Assembly (NCBI GenBank): GCA_039925965.1
Contig: JBDSXW010000022.1
Location: forward strand, 106,794-170,793
DNA length: 64,000 nucleotides
Source: JAZKFT01 sp039925965
GTDB lineage: Bacteria; Bacteroidota; Bacteroidia; Chitinophagales; Chitinophagaceae
Reading direction: 5' to 3'
Shown here: positions 7,952 through 17,486 of the stretch, one piece after another
Layout of the letters: every line of letters begins with the position of its first letter
Numbering within the stretch: the first letter of the stretch is position 1
Notes under the pieces: model-generated
What the model was told of the DNA's origin: nothing
Seen by the model: the letters and a program-made list of their open reading frames with translations, nothing else
Databases searched by the model: none
Made by a program: the position numbers and the translations under genes

Positions 7952-10102
7952 ATGTCCGATTACAATTCCATACGCAGCCGCGTGATCCGCATCATTTTTG
8001 GTGGGGCTTTATTAGTGATTATCGCCCAGTTATTTAACCTGCAGTTACTAAGCACCAAGTATAGTCTTTTGGCAGATGAACAAGGTATTTACCGGAAAGT
8101 GGTATACCCAAGCCGGGGCTTGGTGTACGACCGCAAGGGAAGAGTTATTCTGGACAATACTACCCTTTATGACCTCGTGGTGATTCCCTTTCAACTGAAA
8201 GGTGTGGATACGATGGCGATCTGTAAAATTGTAGGCATTGATACCGCCGAATTTAGAAAGCGTGTACTGGGAGCCATTATTAAAAATGGCCGTTACCAGC
8301 CCACTATTTTCCAGGGTCTGCTGGAACCTCAAATGTTCGCCCAGCTTAACGAGAACCTTTTCAGGATCCAGCCCGGCTTTGACCTGATCAAAAGACCAGT
8401 CCGAAAATTTCCTTTTAACGCTGCAGGACCTATCCTTGGTTATTTGGGCGAAGTGGACACGGGCTACCTGCGTCGTCACCCCGAACGTGGCTATTCCAGT
8501 GGCGATTATTTTGGAATTGCGGGGCTCGAAAGGTCGTACGAGAAGGTACTTATGGGTGAGCGTGGCATCGAATTTTGGCTGCGCGACAATAAGAACCGCC
8601 CCACTACCAGGTTTGAAGGCGGAAAGAATGATACCATCGCAATAGCCGGCAATAACCTGCATACTTCGATCGATATAGAATTGCAGGAACTGGGTGAAAA
8701 GCTGATGGCCAATAAATTAGGTTCTATCGTTGCAGTGGATCCAAAAACAGGTGGTATCCTGGCGATGGTAAGTGGTCCGGGTTACGACCCCAGTTTACTT
8801 ACCGGTGCACAACGCGGAAAAAATATCAGGGCGTTTAATAAAGATCCTAAATTGCCATTACTTAACAGGGCAATTTCAGCAACCTATTCACCCGGCTCTA
8901 CTTTTAAAACCTTACAGGCATTGATTGGTTTGCAGGAGGGTGTGATCAACACTAATTTTACGGTGACCTGTAGTGGCGCCTTTTACGGCTGCGGAAGCGG
9001 AAAGCCCATGCGCTGCCTGGATATCGGAACGTTTAATTTACGTACGGCCATCACAAAATCCGATAATACGTATTTTGCTACTGTCATGCAGAAAGTCATC
9101 AATAACCCGGCAAACCCTGATATCGACAGCAGCCTGAACATCTGGGCCAGATACATGAGCGCTTTTGGGTTAGGTCATAAGATAGGCGTTGACATTCCCT
9201 CAGAGCAACCGGGCAATATTCCCAACGCAAATTATTACAACAAGCGCTACGGTGCAGGCAAATGGAATTATTGCACCTTCCGGTCAGTAAGTATCGGGCA
9301 GGGAGAGGTAAATGTTACGCCGCTCCAGGTAGCCAATGAAATGGCGTATATAGCCAATAAGGGTTGGTATAAAATACCTCATGTAGTAGATAGTATCGAG
9401 GGCGGGGATACCTATCATTTACTAGACACATTCAACAAGAAACACACTGCGGTAAGCATCGACGATAGTGTATTTGAGGCAGTTCATGATGGCATGGAAG
9501 GTGTGGTAGACCATGGTACGGGTACCGGTGCCAAAGTGAAGGGTATTGTGATCTGCGGGAAAACAGGAACTGTAGAAAATTATGCACCAGGTGGTATCAT
9601 CAAGCGGCCAAACCACGCCTTCTTTTGTGCTTTTGCCCCAAGAGATAATCCGAAGATCGCCATCATGTGTGTAGTTCAAAATAGCGGCCGTTTTGGCGGC
9701 ACCTACGCGGCCCCCATCGTGGGTTTGATGATCGAGAAATACCTGAATGATTCCATCGTTGATAAGGCAAGACTGGAGCGGATTGAGTATTTTTCAAAAC
9801 TGAACCTGGTGCCCGATTTTATTTATACCGACTATAAGCGGCAGGATTCAATCGACCACCGGAAAGACACGGCATACCTGGTAAAAAAAGGCTATTTAAA
9901 AATGTTGCGTGACACACTGGGCCTGGAAGATGATCCTGAAATAGATGAGGTAAAAACAGACCCTAAAAAATTGGCGGAGCCCCCAAAAGGGAAAGATAAG
10001 AAGGACCCGAAAGACCGCAATGCCGCTACCAGTCCCATCATCAACAATGCGGATGATAAAAAGAGAGTACCATCCCCCGATAAAAAAGATTCGACCCCAT
10101 AA
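7952..10102 (+). CDS. mrdA: Penicillin-binding protein 2, elongasome transpeptidase
   Basis: Class B penicillin-binding protein that cross-links peptidoglycan during rod elongation. 716 residues: an N-terminal membrane anchor (about 11-32), a dimerisation domain with SRGLVYDRKGRVI near 54, and the transpeptidase domain. Catalytic motifs are complete: S316-x-x-K319 (STFK), S370-D-N and K537-T-G. The last 65 residues form a Lys/Asp/Pro-rich tail beyond the normal family end, probably disordered and periplasmic. rodA begins five bases after the stop, so the two are co-transcribed and form the polymerase-transpeptidase pair. Confidence 0.95.
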   Translation: MSDYNSIRSRVIRIIFGGALLVIIAQLFNLQLLSTKYSLLADEQGIYRKVVYPSRGLVYDRKGRVILDNTTLYDLVVIPFQLKGVDTMAICKIVGIDTAEFRKRVLGAIIKNGRYQPTIFQGLLEPQMFAQLNENLFRIQPGFDLIKRPVRKFPFNAAGPILGYLGEVDTGYLRRHPERGYSSGDYFGIAGLERSYEKVLMGERGIEFWLRDNKNRPTTRFEGGKNDTIAIAGNNLHTSIDIELQELGEKLMANKLGSIVAVDPKTGGILAMVSGPGYDPSLLTGAQRGKNIRAFNKDPKLPLLNRAISATYSPGSTFKTLQALIGLQEGVINTNFTVTCSGAFYGCGSGKPMRCLDIGTFNLRTAITKSDNTYFATVMQKVINNPANPDIDSSLNIWARYMSAFGLGHKIGVDIPSEQPGNIPNANYYNKRYGAGKWNYCTFRSVSIGQGEVNVTPLQVANEMAYIANKGWYKIPHVVDSIEGGDTYHLLDTFNKKHTAVSIDDSVFEAVHDGMEGVVDHGTGTGAKVKGIVICGKTGTVENYAPGGIIKRPNHAFFCAFAPRDNPKIAIMCVVQNSGRFGGTYAAPIVGLMIEKYLNDSIVDKARLERIEYFSKLNLVPDFIYTDYKRQDSIDHRKDTAYLVKKGYLKMLRDTLGLEDDPEIDEVKTDPKKLAEPPKGKDKKDPKDRNAATSPIINNADDKKRVPSPDKKDSTP

Positions 10103-10107
10103 TACCC

Positions 10108-11451
10108 ATGAGTCAGCAACAAGCCATTATAAGTAAAGGAATTAACTGGGCCGTTATCTGGATCTACCTGGTATTGGTAGCGATTGGATTTATGGCTATT
10201 TTTTCGGTGGAACATAAGCCGGATGAAAATGTATTGCAAACCCTGGCTGCCCTTAAAAGCAACTATGCCAAGCAATTGCTTTTTATCGGGATCGGCCTGG
10301 TCACAGGTACTTTTATTTTGTTGACCGACAGCAAATTATTCACTGCCATTGCCAACCTGTCGTACGCATTTGGTATTTTACTTATGCTTATTACATTAGC
10401 CATACATAAAAATATCAATGGCAGCTATAGCTGGATACCGTTGGGTTTTATGAACCTGCAGCCAGCAGAGCTGTGTAAAATATTCGTGGCGTTGGCGCTG
10501 GCCAAATACCTCAGCCGTCCAGAGACGGATTTCCGGAAGCCGAAATCGCACTTGATAGCGGCGATCATTGCCCTGTCGCCGGCAATACTTTCGGTAGCCC
10601 AGCACGAAGCTGGTTTGGCGTTGGTCTATTTTGCTTTTATCATGGTGCTTTATCGTGAAGGATTGCCGCCAGCTTATCTGATTATAGGCGCCTCGTTGGT
10701 TGTGCTGGCTGTGACCAGCTTAATTGTGGAAGGCAATGGCTTGATGGTCGCATTGTCCATTATAGCGGTGTTGGCTTTGTTTTTTCTTAAAAGACGCATC
10801 AGAAGAAATAAAAAAATATTGCTCATCATCGCCGCTTCCTGGCTGGTGGGTGTAGGCATGCAGCGGTTTGCCGTACCATATGCGCTTAACAACGCTTTTG
10901 AGTGTTATCAGAGTGCCCGTATCATGAGCATGGTGGGTAAGGAATACGACTGCTCTAAAAACAAGCATACCAAAACCGATGCGGATGAAAAAAAGAAACC
11001 CGCCAAGAAGACAGATGATTATAATGTAAAGCAAAGTAAGATCGCCATTGGTTCGGGCGGATTGTTAGGTAAGGGTTTTCTAAAAGGCACCCAAACCCAG
11101 GGTAATTTTGTACCTGAACAACATACCGACTTTATTTTTACTGCCATCGGCGAAAGTTTCGGTTTTTGGGGCAGCACCCTGTTGGTACTGATTTATGGCC
11201 TGCTTTTATTTATTATTGTGTCCATGGCCGAAAGACAGCGAAGTGTTTTTAGCCGGGTGTATGCCTACAGTGTAGCCAGTATTATCTTTTTTCACGTGGT
11301 AGTAAATATGTGTATGACTATTGGCCTGGCCCCGGTTATCGGTATTCCTTTGCCCCTGATCAGCTACGGGGGTTCATCGCTGCTTACATTTACCATCCTG
11401 CTCTTTATCCTGGTAAGGCTGGACGCGGACCGGCAGATGGTGTTGCGTTAA
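10108..11451 (+). CDS. rodA: SEDS glycan polymerase RodA
   Basis: Peptidoglycan glycosyltransferase of the SEDS family, an inner-membrane partner of PBP2. 447 residues with about ten membrane segments; SEDS hallmarks include WIPLGFMNLQPAELCKIFVA and the C-terminal PLISYGGSSLLT. A lysine-rich insert at about residues 286-308 falls in the large extracytoplasmic loop and makes the protein longer than the usual 370-430 residues. The 5-base gap to mrdA and the shared strand indicate one transcript. It is the last gene of the rod cluster. Confidence 0.94.
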   Translation: MSQQQAIISKGINWAVIWIYLVLVAIGFMAIFSVEHKPDENVLQTLAALKSNYAKQLLFIGIGLVTGTFILLTDSKLFTAIANLSYAFGILLMLITLAIHKNINGSYSWIPLGFMNLQPAELCKIFVALALAKYLSRPETDFRKPKSHLIAAIIALSPAILSVAQHEAGLALVYFAFIMVLYREGLPPAYLIIGASLVVLAVTSLIVEGNGLMVALSIIAVLALFFLKRRIRRNKKILLIIAASWLVGVGMQRFAVPYALNNAFECYQSARIMSMVGKEYDCSKNKHTKTDADEKKKPAKKTDDYNVKQSKIAIGSGGLLGKGFLKGTQTQGNFVPEQHTDFIFTAIGESFGFWGSTLLVLIYGLLLFIIVSMAERQRSVFSRVYAYSVASIIFFHVVVNMCMTIGLAPVIGIPLPLISYGGSSLLTFTILLFILVRLDADRQMVLR

Positions 11452-11491
11452 AATGCTGGCCCCAGTAATCAACCTTTTATAAGCAGATAGG

Positions 11492-11587
11492 ATTCACCAT
11501 TTTTATATGAATTTGGAGATTCCATTCACCAATTTTATATGATTTTGGGGAATCGATTCACCGATTTAATATAAATTTTATGAATCT
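11492..11587. repeat. Three tandem 32-bp units before the ATPase gene
   Basis: ATTCACC recurs at 11492, 11524 and 11556, exactly 32 bases apart, giving three diverged full units. Each contains a central TATA and ends in GATTCC, GAATCG or GAATCT, so units are loosely palindromic (GATTCACC against GG-GAATC). The array ends 12 bases before the ATPase start codon. Three contiguous units with no spacers argue against CRISPR. Confidence 0.8.
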
Positions 11588-11599
11588 AATACCTAGAGT

Positions 11600-12724
11600 A
11601 TGATTTCAAGAAGCATACAACAACATATCGAACAGCGACTTACGCCTAAAAAGGCAGCTATTATTCTTGGCCCAAGACATTCCGGAAAATCTACCCTGAT
11701 AAAGGCAATTATTGATAACCAAAACCTTAGCGTACAACAGTACAATGGTGATGAGCCACAAGTAAGGGCTGCTTTTAAAGATGTGGGTGTAGAACGATTA
11801 AGGTCACTTGCAGGAAACGCCGATTTGCTGGTAATAGATGAATGTCAACGAATAGAAAATATCGGCCTGGCGCTCAAAATAATCATAGACCAGATTGGTA
11901 CAGTAAAAATTATCGCTTCCGGTTCATCAGCTTTTGAACTGGCTAACACAATAAATGAACCACTTACAGGCCGAAAATGGGAGTATTTTTTGTACCTGCT
12001 GAGCTTCGGTGAAATGGTAAACAATACCAATATTATCACGGAAAAAAGCGCCCTGGAAAAACGCCTTTTATTTGGTACTTACCCCGAAGTGGTAACAAGC
12101 CCCGGTATGGAGCAAGCCGTGCTGGTATCGCTAACAGACAGCTATTTGTACAAAGATATTTTAGCCTGGGAAAAAATATTAAAGCCGCAAAAGCTGGAGC
12201 ATTTAATAAAGGCTTTGGCATTTCAGATAGGCAATGAGGTGTCGTACACCGAGCTGGGACAAATATGTGAACTCGATAAAAACACCATTGAAAAGTATAT
12301 AGGATTTCTGGAAAAGGCATTTATTGTTTTCAGGCTATCTTCTTTTAGCCGCAATTTGCGGAACGAATTAAAGCGCAGCCGAAAAATTTATTTTTATGAT
12401 GTAGGCATTCGAAATGCAGTTATCAACCAGTTTTCGCCGGTACCATTACGACAGGATATTGGCCAACTTTGGGAAAACTACTGGATATCCGAACGAAGAA
12501 AATTTATGGATTATAGCCAACAAAAAGTCAATACCTATTTTTGGCGAACACATGCCGGTCAGGAGATAAATTATATAAAAGAGGCCAATTGAAAGCTAAC
12601 TGCTTTTGAATGCAAATGGAACGAAAAAGCAAAGGTAAAAATACCTGGTTCGTTTATGGAAGCATACCCCAACACCGGATTTCACAAAGTTTCTCGTGCC
12701 AATTTTGACCAGTTTTTAATCTAA
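11600..12724 (+). pseudogene. AAA ATPase with DUF4143, interrupted by an in-frame stop
   Basis: A DUF4143-type AAA ATPase, a family of mostly uncharacterised, often horizontally spread ATPases. Walker A is G24-PRHSGK30-S, Walker B is LLVID80-E81. The DUF4143 part follows from about residue 205. The reading frame meets TGA at 12590-12592, then continues in the same frame with KLTAFECKWNEKAKVK and a normal-looking family C-terminus, ending in TAA at 12722. The family usually has a Gly before KL, so one G-to-T change (GGA to TGA) would explain it. Restored length would be 374 residues. As it stands the product is 330 residues, losing the last conserved block. Sequencing error is the alternative. 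Confidence 0.85.
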
Positions 12725-12730
12725 ACTATT

Positions 12731-13480
12731 ATGACCATAATTCCATTGAGCGAGGGCACTTTCACCATTGGCAAAGACAAGATTTTTATGCCTTTTGATG
12801 AAGCTACTGACGACCTGCAAAGTAGACCCACAGGCAGTTTGCTGGTGGAAGTGCAGCCATTTTGCCTTGTAACTGACAGGGACTTTTTACTGATAGATAC
12901 CGGTCTTGGCTTTCGTAAAAATGGGGCGCAACAGATCCATGCCAACCTAAAAGCGAATGGCATACAGCCGGAGCAAATAACCAAAGTGTTGATGAGTCAC
13001 TTGCATAAGGATCATGCTGGTGGAGTCAGCTATAAGAATATGCTGGGCAATGCCTTGTTGTCGTTTCCCAACGCGGCTTATTTTGTTCAGCGCCGGGAAT
13101 TTGAATATGCGGAAGCCATCGGCTATCCGTCTTTTATTACAGACGAATTTGATGTGTTAGACCGCCATCCCAATGTATGCTGGCTGCACGACGATAAAGG
13201 CACCATCGACAATTATATCAGCTATGAAGTAACTGGCGCCCATAGTAAATTTCACCAGGTATTCTGGATCGATGTTGATGGCAGGAAATTATTTTTCGGG
13301 GGAGACGATGCGCCCCAGCTACAACAAATGAAAAGCCGCTTCGTGGCCAAATACGATTTCGACGGCAAAAAATGTATGGCACTCCGGCAGGAATGGTGGA
13401 AACAAGGAACCGAAGAAAACTGGACCTTTTTGTTTTACCACGATATCAAAACGCCGGTTTACCCTTCACTTAATTTGTAA
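12731..13480 (+). CDS. Metallo-beta-lactamase-fold hydrolase
   Basis: 249 residues with the zinc-binding signature H90-x-H92-x-D94-H95 (SHLHKDHAGG), a downstream His in GAHSKFHQ and an Asp in FFGGDDAPQ. No signal peptide, so probably cytosolic. The substrate cannot be inferred: quorum lactonases, glyoxalase II and many unknown enzymes share this fold. It starts six bases after the end of the ATPase frame, so both may share a transcript, although the pairing is not known to be functional. Confidence 0.85.
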   Translation: MTIIPLSEGTFTIGKDKIFMPFDEATDDLQSRPTGSLLVEVQPFCLVTDRDFLLIDTGLGFRKNGAQQIHANLKANGIQPEQITKVLMSHLHKDHAGGVSYKNMLGNALLSFPNAAYFVQRREFEYAEAIGYPSFITDEFDVLDRHPNVCWLHDDKGTIDNYISYEVTGAHSKFHQVFWIDVDGRKLFFGGDDAPQLQQMKSRFVAKYDFDGKKCMALRQEWWKQGTEENWTFLFYHDIKTPVYPSLNL

Positions 13481-13789
13481 ATAGCTGTTCCTGATTTTGA
13501 AAAAAAATACGCTGTTGCAATAGAACATTGTTGATATATATGAAAAATTTATTGAGAATATGACGGAGCGGGATTTTTTTCACTTTTGTCAAAAAGAACA
13601 ACCATCAGCAATTTTAAGTAAGGCTCAGGATTTATAATACAAGATTCAAACTGCCAATGGGTAGTCGGGCCCGCTCCCAATTTTTTACGGCAAGGTCTAG
13701 CCCTGAACTTTAATCCTTAAACCCTGAAACTTGGACCTTGATCCTTGAACCTTCATCCTTATCTTGCACCCCTCAAAAAAATTCTCTAC
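13481..13789. repeat. Spacer with CCTTGAACC words before the DUF5606 gene
   Basis: The last 90 bases (about 13700-13775) consist of CCTGAACTTT, CCTTAAACC, CCTGAAACTT, CCTTGATCC, TTGAACCTTC and ATCCTT words. The first part is plain AT-rich DNA without a gene. The repeats end about 15 bases before the start codon. Confidence 0.7.
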
Positions 13790-14347
13790 ATGGAATACAA
13801 TCGTATGATCGCAATTTCCGGGATGCCGGGTTTGTTTGAATTGGTATCATCAAAAAACGAAGGCGCTGTGGTAAAAAGCCTGGAAGACGAGACTGTGAAA
13901 TTTGTGAGCAGCCGGGTGCATAATTTTTCCCACCTCGAAAGCATCGAAATATACACCGTAAGGGACAATGTGAACCTTATAGAAGTACTGAAAGCCATGG
14001 AACTCAGCAGTGAAGCCATTCCTTCAGATAAGGATGCCGCTGCCGTAAAAGCCTACATGGAAAAGGTATATCCGGAAATGGATTTTGACCGTGTATATAG
14101 CAGCGATATGAAAAAGATGGTGAAATGGTACGGTATTCTAAAAGCCAACGATGTGGAAATCAAATCCACTGAACCTGTGACAGATGAAGAAGAAGGAACA
14201 TCACCTGATCAGAAGCCAGTAGCCGAAACGCTCACACCCGAAACAGCACCAGCCGAAGAAGACGTACCGGCTAAAAAAGCTCCGCCAAAAAAGAAAAAAG
14301 CAGCCCCTTCTGCCGAAATGGACTTCGACGCACCTGCCGAACAATAA
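13790..14347 (+). CDS. DUF5606 domain protein
   Basis: 185 residues. The first 140 match my recall of the Bacteroidota-specific DUF5606 family: MEYNRMIAISGMPGLFEL at the start, then SLEDETVKFVSSRVHNF. The family has no established function that I know of. The tail (about 145-185) is rich in Pro, Glu, Ala and Lys and ends with KKAPPKKKKAAPS, probably disordered and possibly nucleic-acid or membrane interacting (inference). I chose ATG 13790 over an upstream in-frame start at 13745 because the domain starts exactly there and the upstream part is word-repeat DNA. Confidence 0.85.
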   Translation: MEYNRMIAISGMPGLFELVSSKNEGAVVKSLEDETVKFVSSRVHNFSHLESIEIYTVRDNVNLIEVLKAMELSSEAIPSDKDAAAVKAYMEKVYPEMDFDRVYSSDMKKMVKWYGILKANDVEIKSTEPVTDEEEGTSPDQKPVAETLTPETAPAEEDVPAKKAPPKKKKAAPSAEMDFDAPAEQ

Positions 14348-14499
14348 GCACTTTGCGTACATCTATATTGGATTCCCGTTCATGATAAGCCCCAAATTAC
14401 CGCAAGAAATATTGCTGCTCGTAGTTTGGGGCTTGTTCAATTTGGCAAGCCCTTATAATCTCTGCAGATTTCCAAACCAAAACCCATAAATGAATCCCC

Positions 14500-14540
14500 C
14501 ACTGGCCACTTACTTCTCACCATTCACCATAAAAACTTCA
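14500..14540. repeat. CCACT/CACCATT words before the oligopeptidase
   Basis: Short words CCACTGGCCACTTACTTC and CACCATTCACCAT occupy the spacer right before the gene, in the same style as the other spacers but with different words. Confidence 0.5.
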
Positions 14541-14548
14541 ACTTATAT

Positions 14549-16276
14549 ATGACCACTATCCCAACAGCCGATATCAAGAAACTGCCCCGCCATTTTCTTC
14601 CTGCCGATTTTACCATCGCCAGCTGGGAAGACCTTGAACCTTATTTTAAGAATTTGCAGGACCGGAATATTGATTCCATGGCAGCGCTGGAGCAATGGCT
14701 GAAAGACAGCAGCGAACTGGAGGCGGCCATCAGCGAGGATGCCTGCTGGCGCCAGATCCGCATGACTTGCGATACAGAGAACAAGACACTCGAAGAAGCC
14801 TTTAACTTTTTTGTGATGGAGATTTCTCCCAAAATGCAGCCCTATGCCGATGCGATTAACAAGAAGCTGATCGCCTCACCCTTCACGGCTAAATTGGATC
14901 AGGAGAAATATTTCACCTACCTGCGAACCGTTAAGAAAAGCATCGAATTGTTCCGGGAAGAAAATATACCGATCCAGGCAGAGTTGGGTGTGATGCAGCA
15001 GCAATTTGGCCAGATCAATGGCCGTATGACGGTAGAACACAATGGCAAAGAATACACCCTCCAACAGGCCGCGAAATTTTTAGAAAGCAAAGACCGCAGC
15101 GAACGTGAAGCCGTTTATTTTAAAATGCAAGACCGCCGCTTCCAGGATAAAGACGCGCTCAACCAGCTTTATTCCACGCTCATTGAAAAGCGCCAACAGG
15201 TAGCTGCGAATGCCGGGTTTACCAACTTCCGGGATTATAGTTTTAAATCGATGGGCCGCTTCGACTACACCCCGGCTGACTGCTTCCAGTTTCATGAGGG
15301 TGTGAAGCAACATGCGCTGCCGTTAGTAGAAAAAATTTACCAGCACAAAAAGGAAAACCTGGGCCTGGATTCATTAAAGCCCTGGGACCTTGAAGTGGAA
15401 GCAGAAGGCGTAGAACCGCTTAAGCCATTTACCACCGGTACGGAGTTACTGGAAAAGTCGATTGCCTGCTTCGAAAAGATCAACCCTTTCTTCGCGGATT
15501 GCTTCAGGAAGATGAATGAGCTGGGGCATTTTGACCTGGAAAGCCGCATCGGTAAAGCGCCGGGTGGCTATAATTGCCCGTTGGCGGAAAGTGGCGCACC
15601 ATTTATTTTTATGAACGCGGCAGGCCAGATGCACGACGTAACCACGATGGTGCACGAAGGCGGCCATGCGATCCATTCGTTTTTAAGCCATCCGCTGGAA
15701 TTGAGTGCGTTTAAAGAATACCCGATGGAAATAGCCGAAGTGGCCAGCATGGCGATGGAGTTGATGAGTATGGATCATTGGGAAAGTTTTTTCGACAATC
15801 CCGAAGACCTTAAACGGGCAAAAAAACACCAGCTGGAGCGCACCATCACCATTTTCCCCTGGATCACGACCATCGATAAATTCCAGCATTGGGTGTACGA
15901 AAACCCGGCACATACATTAGACCAAAGGGCGGAGCAATGGGTGGCGATCCTGAACGAATTCAGTACCAACGTGGTGGATGTCAGCGGGCTTGAGGAATAC
16001 CGGAAATACAGCTGGGAGCGGCAGCTGCACTTGTTTGAAGTACCTTTTTACTATATCGAATATGGCATCGCCCAGCTCGGCGCCATTGGCTTGTGGATGC
16101 AGTATAAAAAGGATCCGGAACAAGCACTTAAAAACTATATCATGGCCCTTAGCCTCGGCGGTACAAAAACGCTTCCAAAGTTGTACGAGGCAGCTGGCCT
16201 TCAATTCGATTTGTCACCCAATAGGATCAAAGAATTGATGGAGTTTGTACAGGAGGAATATGACAAATTGAAATAA
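14549..16276 (+). CDS. pepF: M3 family oligoendopeptidase
   Basis: Zinc metallopeptidase of the thimet/oligoendopeptidase F type that degrades peptides in the cytosol. 575 residues. The zinc motif is H369-E370-G-G-H373 within MVHEGGHAIHSFL, followed by the third ligand Glu in EIAEVASMAMELM. No signal peptide. The start is the ATG at 14549, just after the CACCATT-type spacer. Assignment to the family is firm; the exact subfamily (PepF, M3B) is inference from length and the GGH form of the motif. Confidence 0.9.
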   Translation: MTTIPTADIKKLPRHFLPADFTIASWEDLEPYFKNLQDRNIDSMAALEQWLKDSSELEAAISEDACWRQIRMTCDTENKTLEEAFNFFVMEISPKMQPYADAINKKLIASPFTAKLDQEKYFTYLRTVKKSIELFREENIPIQAELGVMQQQFGQINGRMTVEHNGKEYTLQQAAKFLESKDRSEREAVYFKMQDRRFQDKDALNQLYSTLIEKRQQVAANAGFTNFRDYSFKSMGRFDYTPADCFQFHEGVKQHALPLVEKIYQHKKENLGLDSLKPWDLEVEAEGVEPLKPFTTGTELLEKSIACFEKINPFFADCFRKMNELGHFDLESRIGKAPGGYNCPLAESGAPFIFMNAAGQMHDVTTMVHEGGHAIHSFLSHPLELSAFKEYPMEIAEVASMAMELMSMDHWESFFDNPEDLKRAKKHQLERTITIFPWITTIDKFQHWVYENPAHTLDQRAEQWVAILNEFSTNVVDVSGLEEYRKYSWERQLHLFEVPFYYIEYGIAQLGAIGLWMQYKKDPEQALKNYIMALSLGGTKTLPKLYEAAGLQFDLSPNRIKELMEFVQEEYDKLK

Positions 16277-16315
16277 GCAGATAAAAAAAGCCCCAGGTTC
16301 TGGAGCTGTAGAGTA

Positions 16316-16352
16316 ACAAAGGAGTCAAGTTTAAAAAGCTTGACTCCTTTGT
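16316..16352. terminator. Bidirectional hairpin between pepF and the small secreted peptide gene
   Basis: A perfect 14-bp stem, ACAAAGGAGTCAAG with its complement, around a 9-base AT loop, placed between two convergent genes. There is no long T tract on either strand, so termination strength is uncertain. Its GTCAAGTTT core recurs in the long palindrome at 54159. Confidence 0.7.
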
Positions 16353-16371
16353 GTAAACCGATTGGTAGTTA

Positions 16372-16542
16372 TTAAGATACCGGCTTGGTGATTGTCTTTG
16401 CTGTCTTTGCTTTTTTGTCTTTACAGCAATTTTCCTTTTTGTCTTTGCAGCAATCTTTAGTGCCACATTTTTTGCCTTTACCGGCAAATGCTGCACCGCT
16501 CACCAACAAGGCCGCAGTAGCAAATACGAGAATTTTTTTCAT
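16372..16542 (-). CDS. Small secreted Cys/Lys-rich peptide, 56 residues
   Basis: Reading the minus strand from ATG at 16542 gives 56 residues: a clear signal peptide, MKKILVFATAALLVSGAAFA, with an AxA cleavage site, then a mature part of about 36 residues with CG, CC and CC pairs (five Cys) embedded in KDKK repeats: CCKDKKENCCKDKKAK. It is too short for usual gene-length cut-offs. The Cys pairs and Lys suggest a periplasmic metal-binding or redox peptide, which is inference only. It is convergent with pepF and shares the hairpin between them. No family recognised. Confidence 0.7.
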   Translation of the reverse strand: MKKILVFATAALLVSGAAFAGKGKKCGTKDCCKDKKENCCKDKKAKTAKTITKPVS

Positions 16543-16787
16543 GTTTATGTTTTTGTGGAAATGATTATTGCCAGCTAATGTAGCAGCTTATTTCTTGAAA
16601 AGGAAGAGCGGGCTTGTTAAAATATGATGGACGGATAAGGGGTATTGTCGGCAAAAGTCGAAAATGGTCATTCACTCATTAAGTCATTTACCCGACGACA
16701 TAATGAAGGCAGAATACAGCATGACACCCTTCATAGTCTTTATACCTAAGAAAGGGTATCCTGACATGCACCGCTATTTGAAATTCG

Positions 16788-16822
16788 TTATTGACAAATG
16801 ACCTACTGACTATTGACCCCAT
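16788..16822. repeat. TTGAC word repeat at the 3' end of psd
   Basis: TTGACAAATGACCTACTGAC followed by TATTGACCCC: five TGAC words in 35 bases, abutting the psd stop region. Related to the TGAC words at 2850 and 48070. Confidence 0.55.
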
Positions 16823-16829
16823 GATCGAT

Positions 16830-17486
16830 TTAGAGTTCTGCCAGCACAGTTACACCCCCCTCCACAACCTGGTTCAGCGTCACAAAGATTTTTGCACCAA
16901 CTGGCAACAATACATCTACCCTGCTGCCAAATTTAATAAAGCCCATTTCAGCGCCCTGTTTTACAGTCATGCCCGGTTTGAGGTAGTTCACAATTCTTCT
17001 TGCCAATGCACCGGCGATTTGTTTTACCAGGATTTCTTTGCCCCCGGTTTTATATACCATACTATGACTTTCATTTTCTGTTGACGACTTCGGATTCCAG
17101 GCCACCAGGAATTTGCCTTTGTGGTATTGACTGTATACCACTTCGCCTCCAACTGCATTCCGGTTCAGGTGTACGTTTAGCGGACTCATAAAGATGCTTA
17201 CCTGTATGCGGCGATCTTTAAAATACTCCACATCGGTGATCTCTTCCATTACAACCACTTTACCATCGGCAGGACAAACAATCTTGGCGGCATCAACCGT
17301 AAGCTGGCGGTTTGGCACTCGAAAAAAGTACACCACAATAAACCATAGCACCAGCGTTACCGCAAAAATAAAACCTGCCAAAAGCGGGTACGAAGCACTG
17401 AAAAACCAAATAGACGCGGCGTTGATCAACCCCACTACCAGCGTAGCGATAGCAATGGATGCGTAACCTTCTTTATGAATTGTCAT
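16830..17486 (-). CDS. psd: Phosphatidylserine decarboxylase
   Basis: Makes phosphatidylethanolamine from phosphatidylserine at the inner membrane. 218 residues, the short archaeal/Bacteroidota type. Two hydrophobic segments occupy residues 10-55. The pyruvoyl-forming cleavage site is G187-S188 in GFIKFGSRVD, where the family consensus is (L)GST/GSR. The frame is open to 17516, but the ATG at 17486 matches the family N-terminus. Part of a minus-strand lipid group with cdsA, the CDP-diacylglycerol synthase two steps upstream in the pathway. Confidence 0.93.
   Translation of the reverse strand: MTIHKEGYASIAIATLVVGLINAASIWFFSASYPLLAGFIFAVTLVLWFIVVYFFRVPNRQLTVDAAKIVCPADGKVVVMEEITDVEYFKDRRIQVSIFMSPLNVHLNRNAVGGEVVYSQYHKGKFLVAWNPKSSTENESHSMVYKTGGKEILVKQIAGALARRIVNYLKPGMTVKQGAEMGFIKFGSRVDVLLPVGAKIFVTLNQVVEGGVTVLAEL

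Noticed and set aside
11492..11587. Possible CRISPR array
   Set aside because: The three 32-base units are directly contiguous with no spacers, are diverged, and no cas gene is near.
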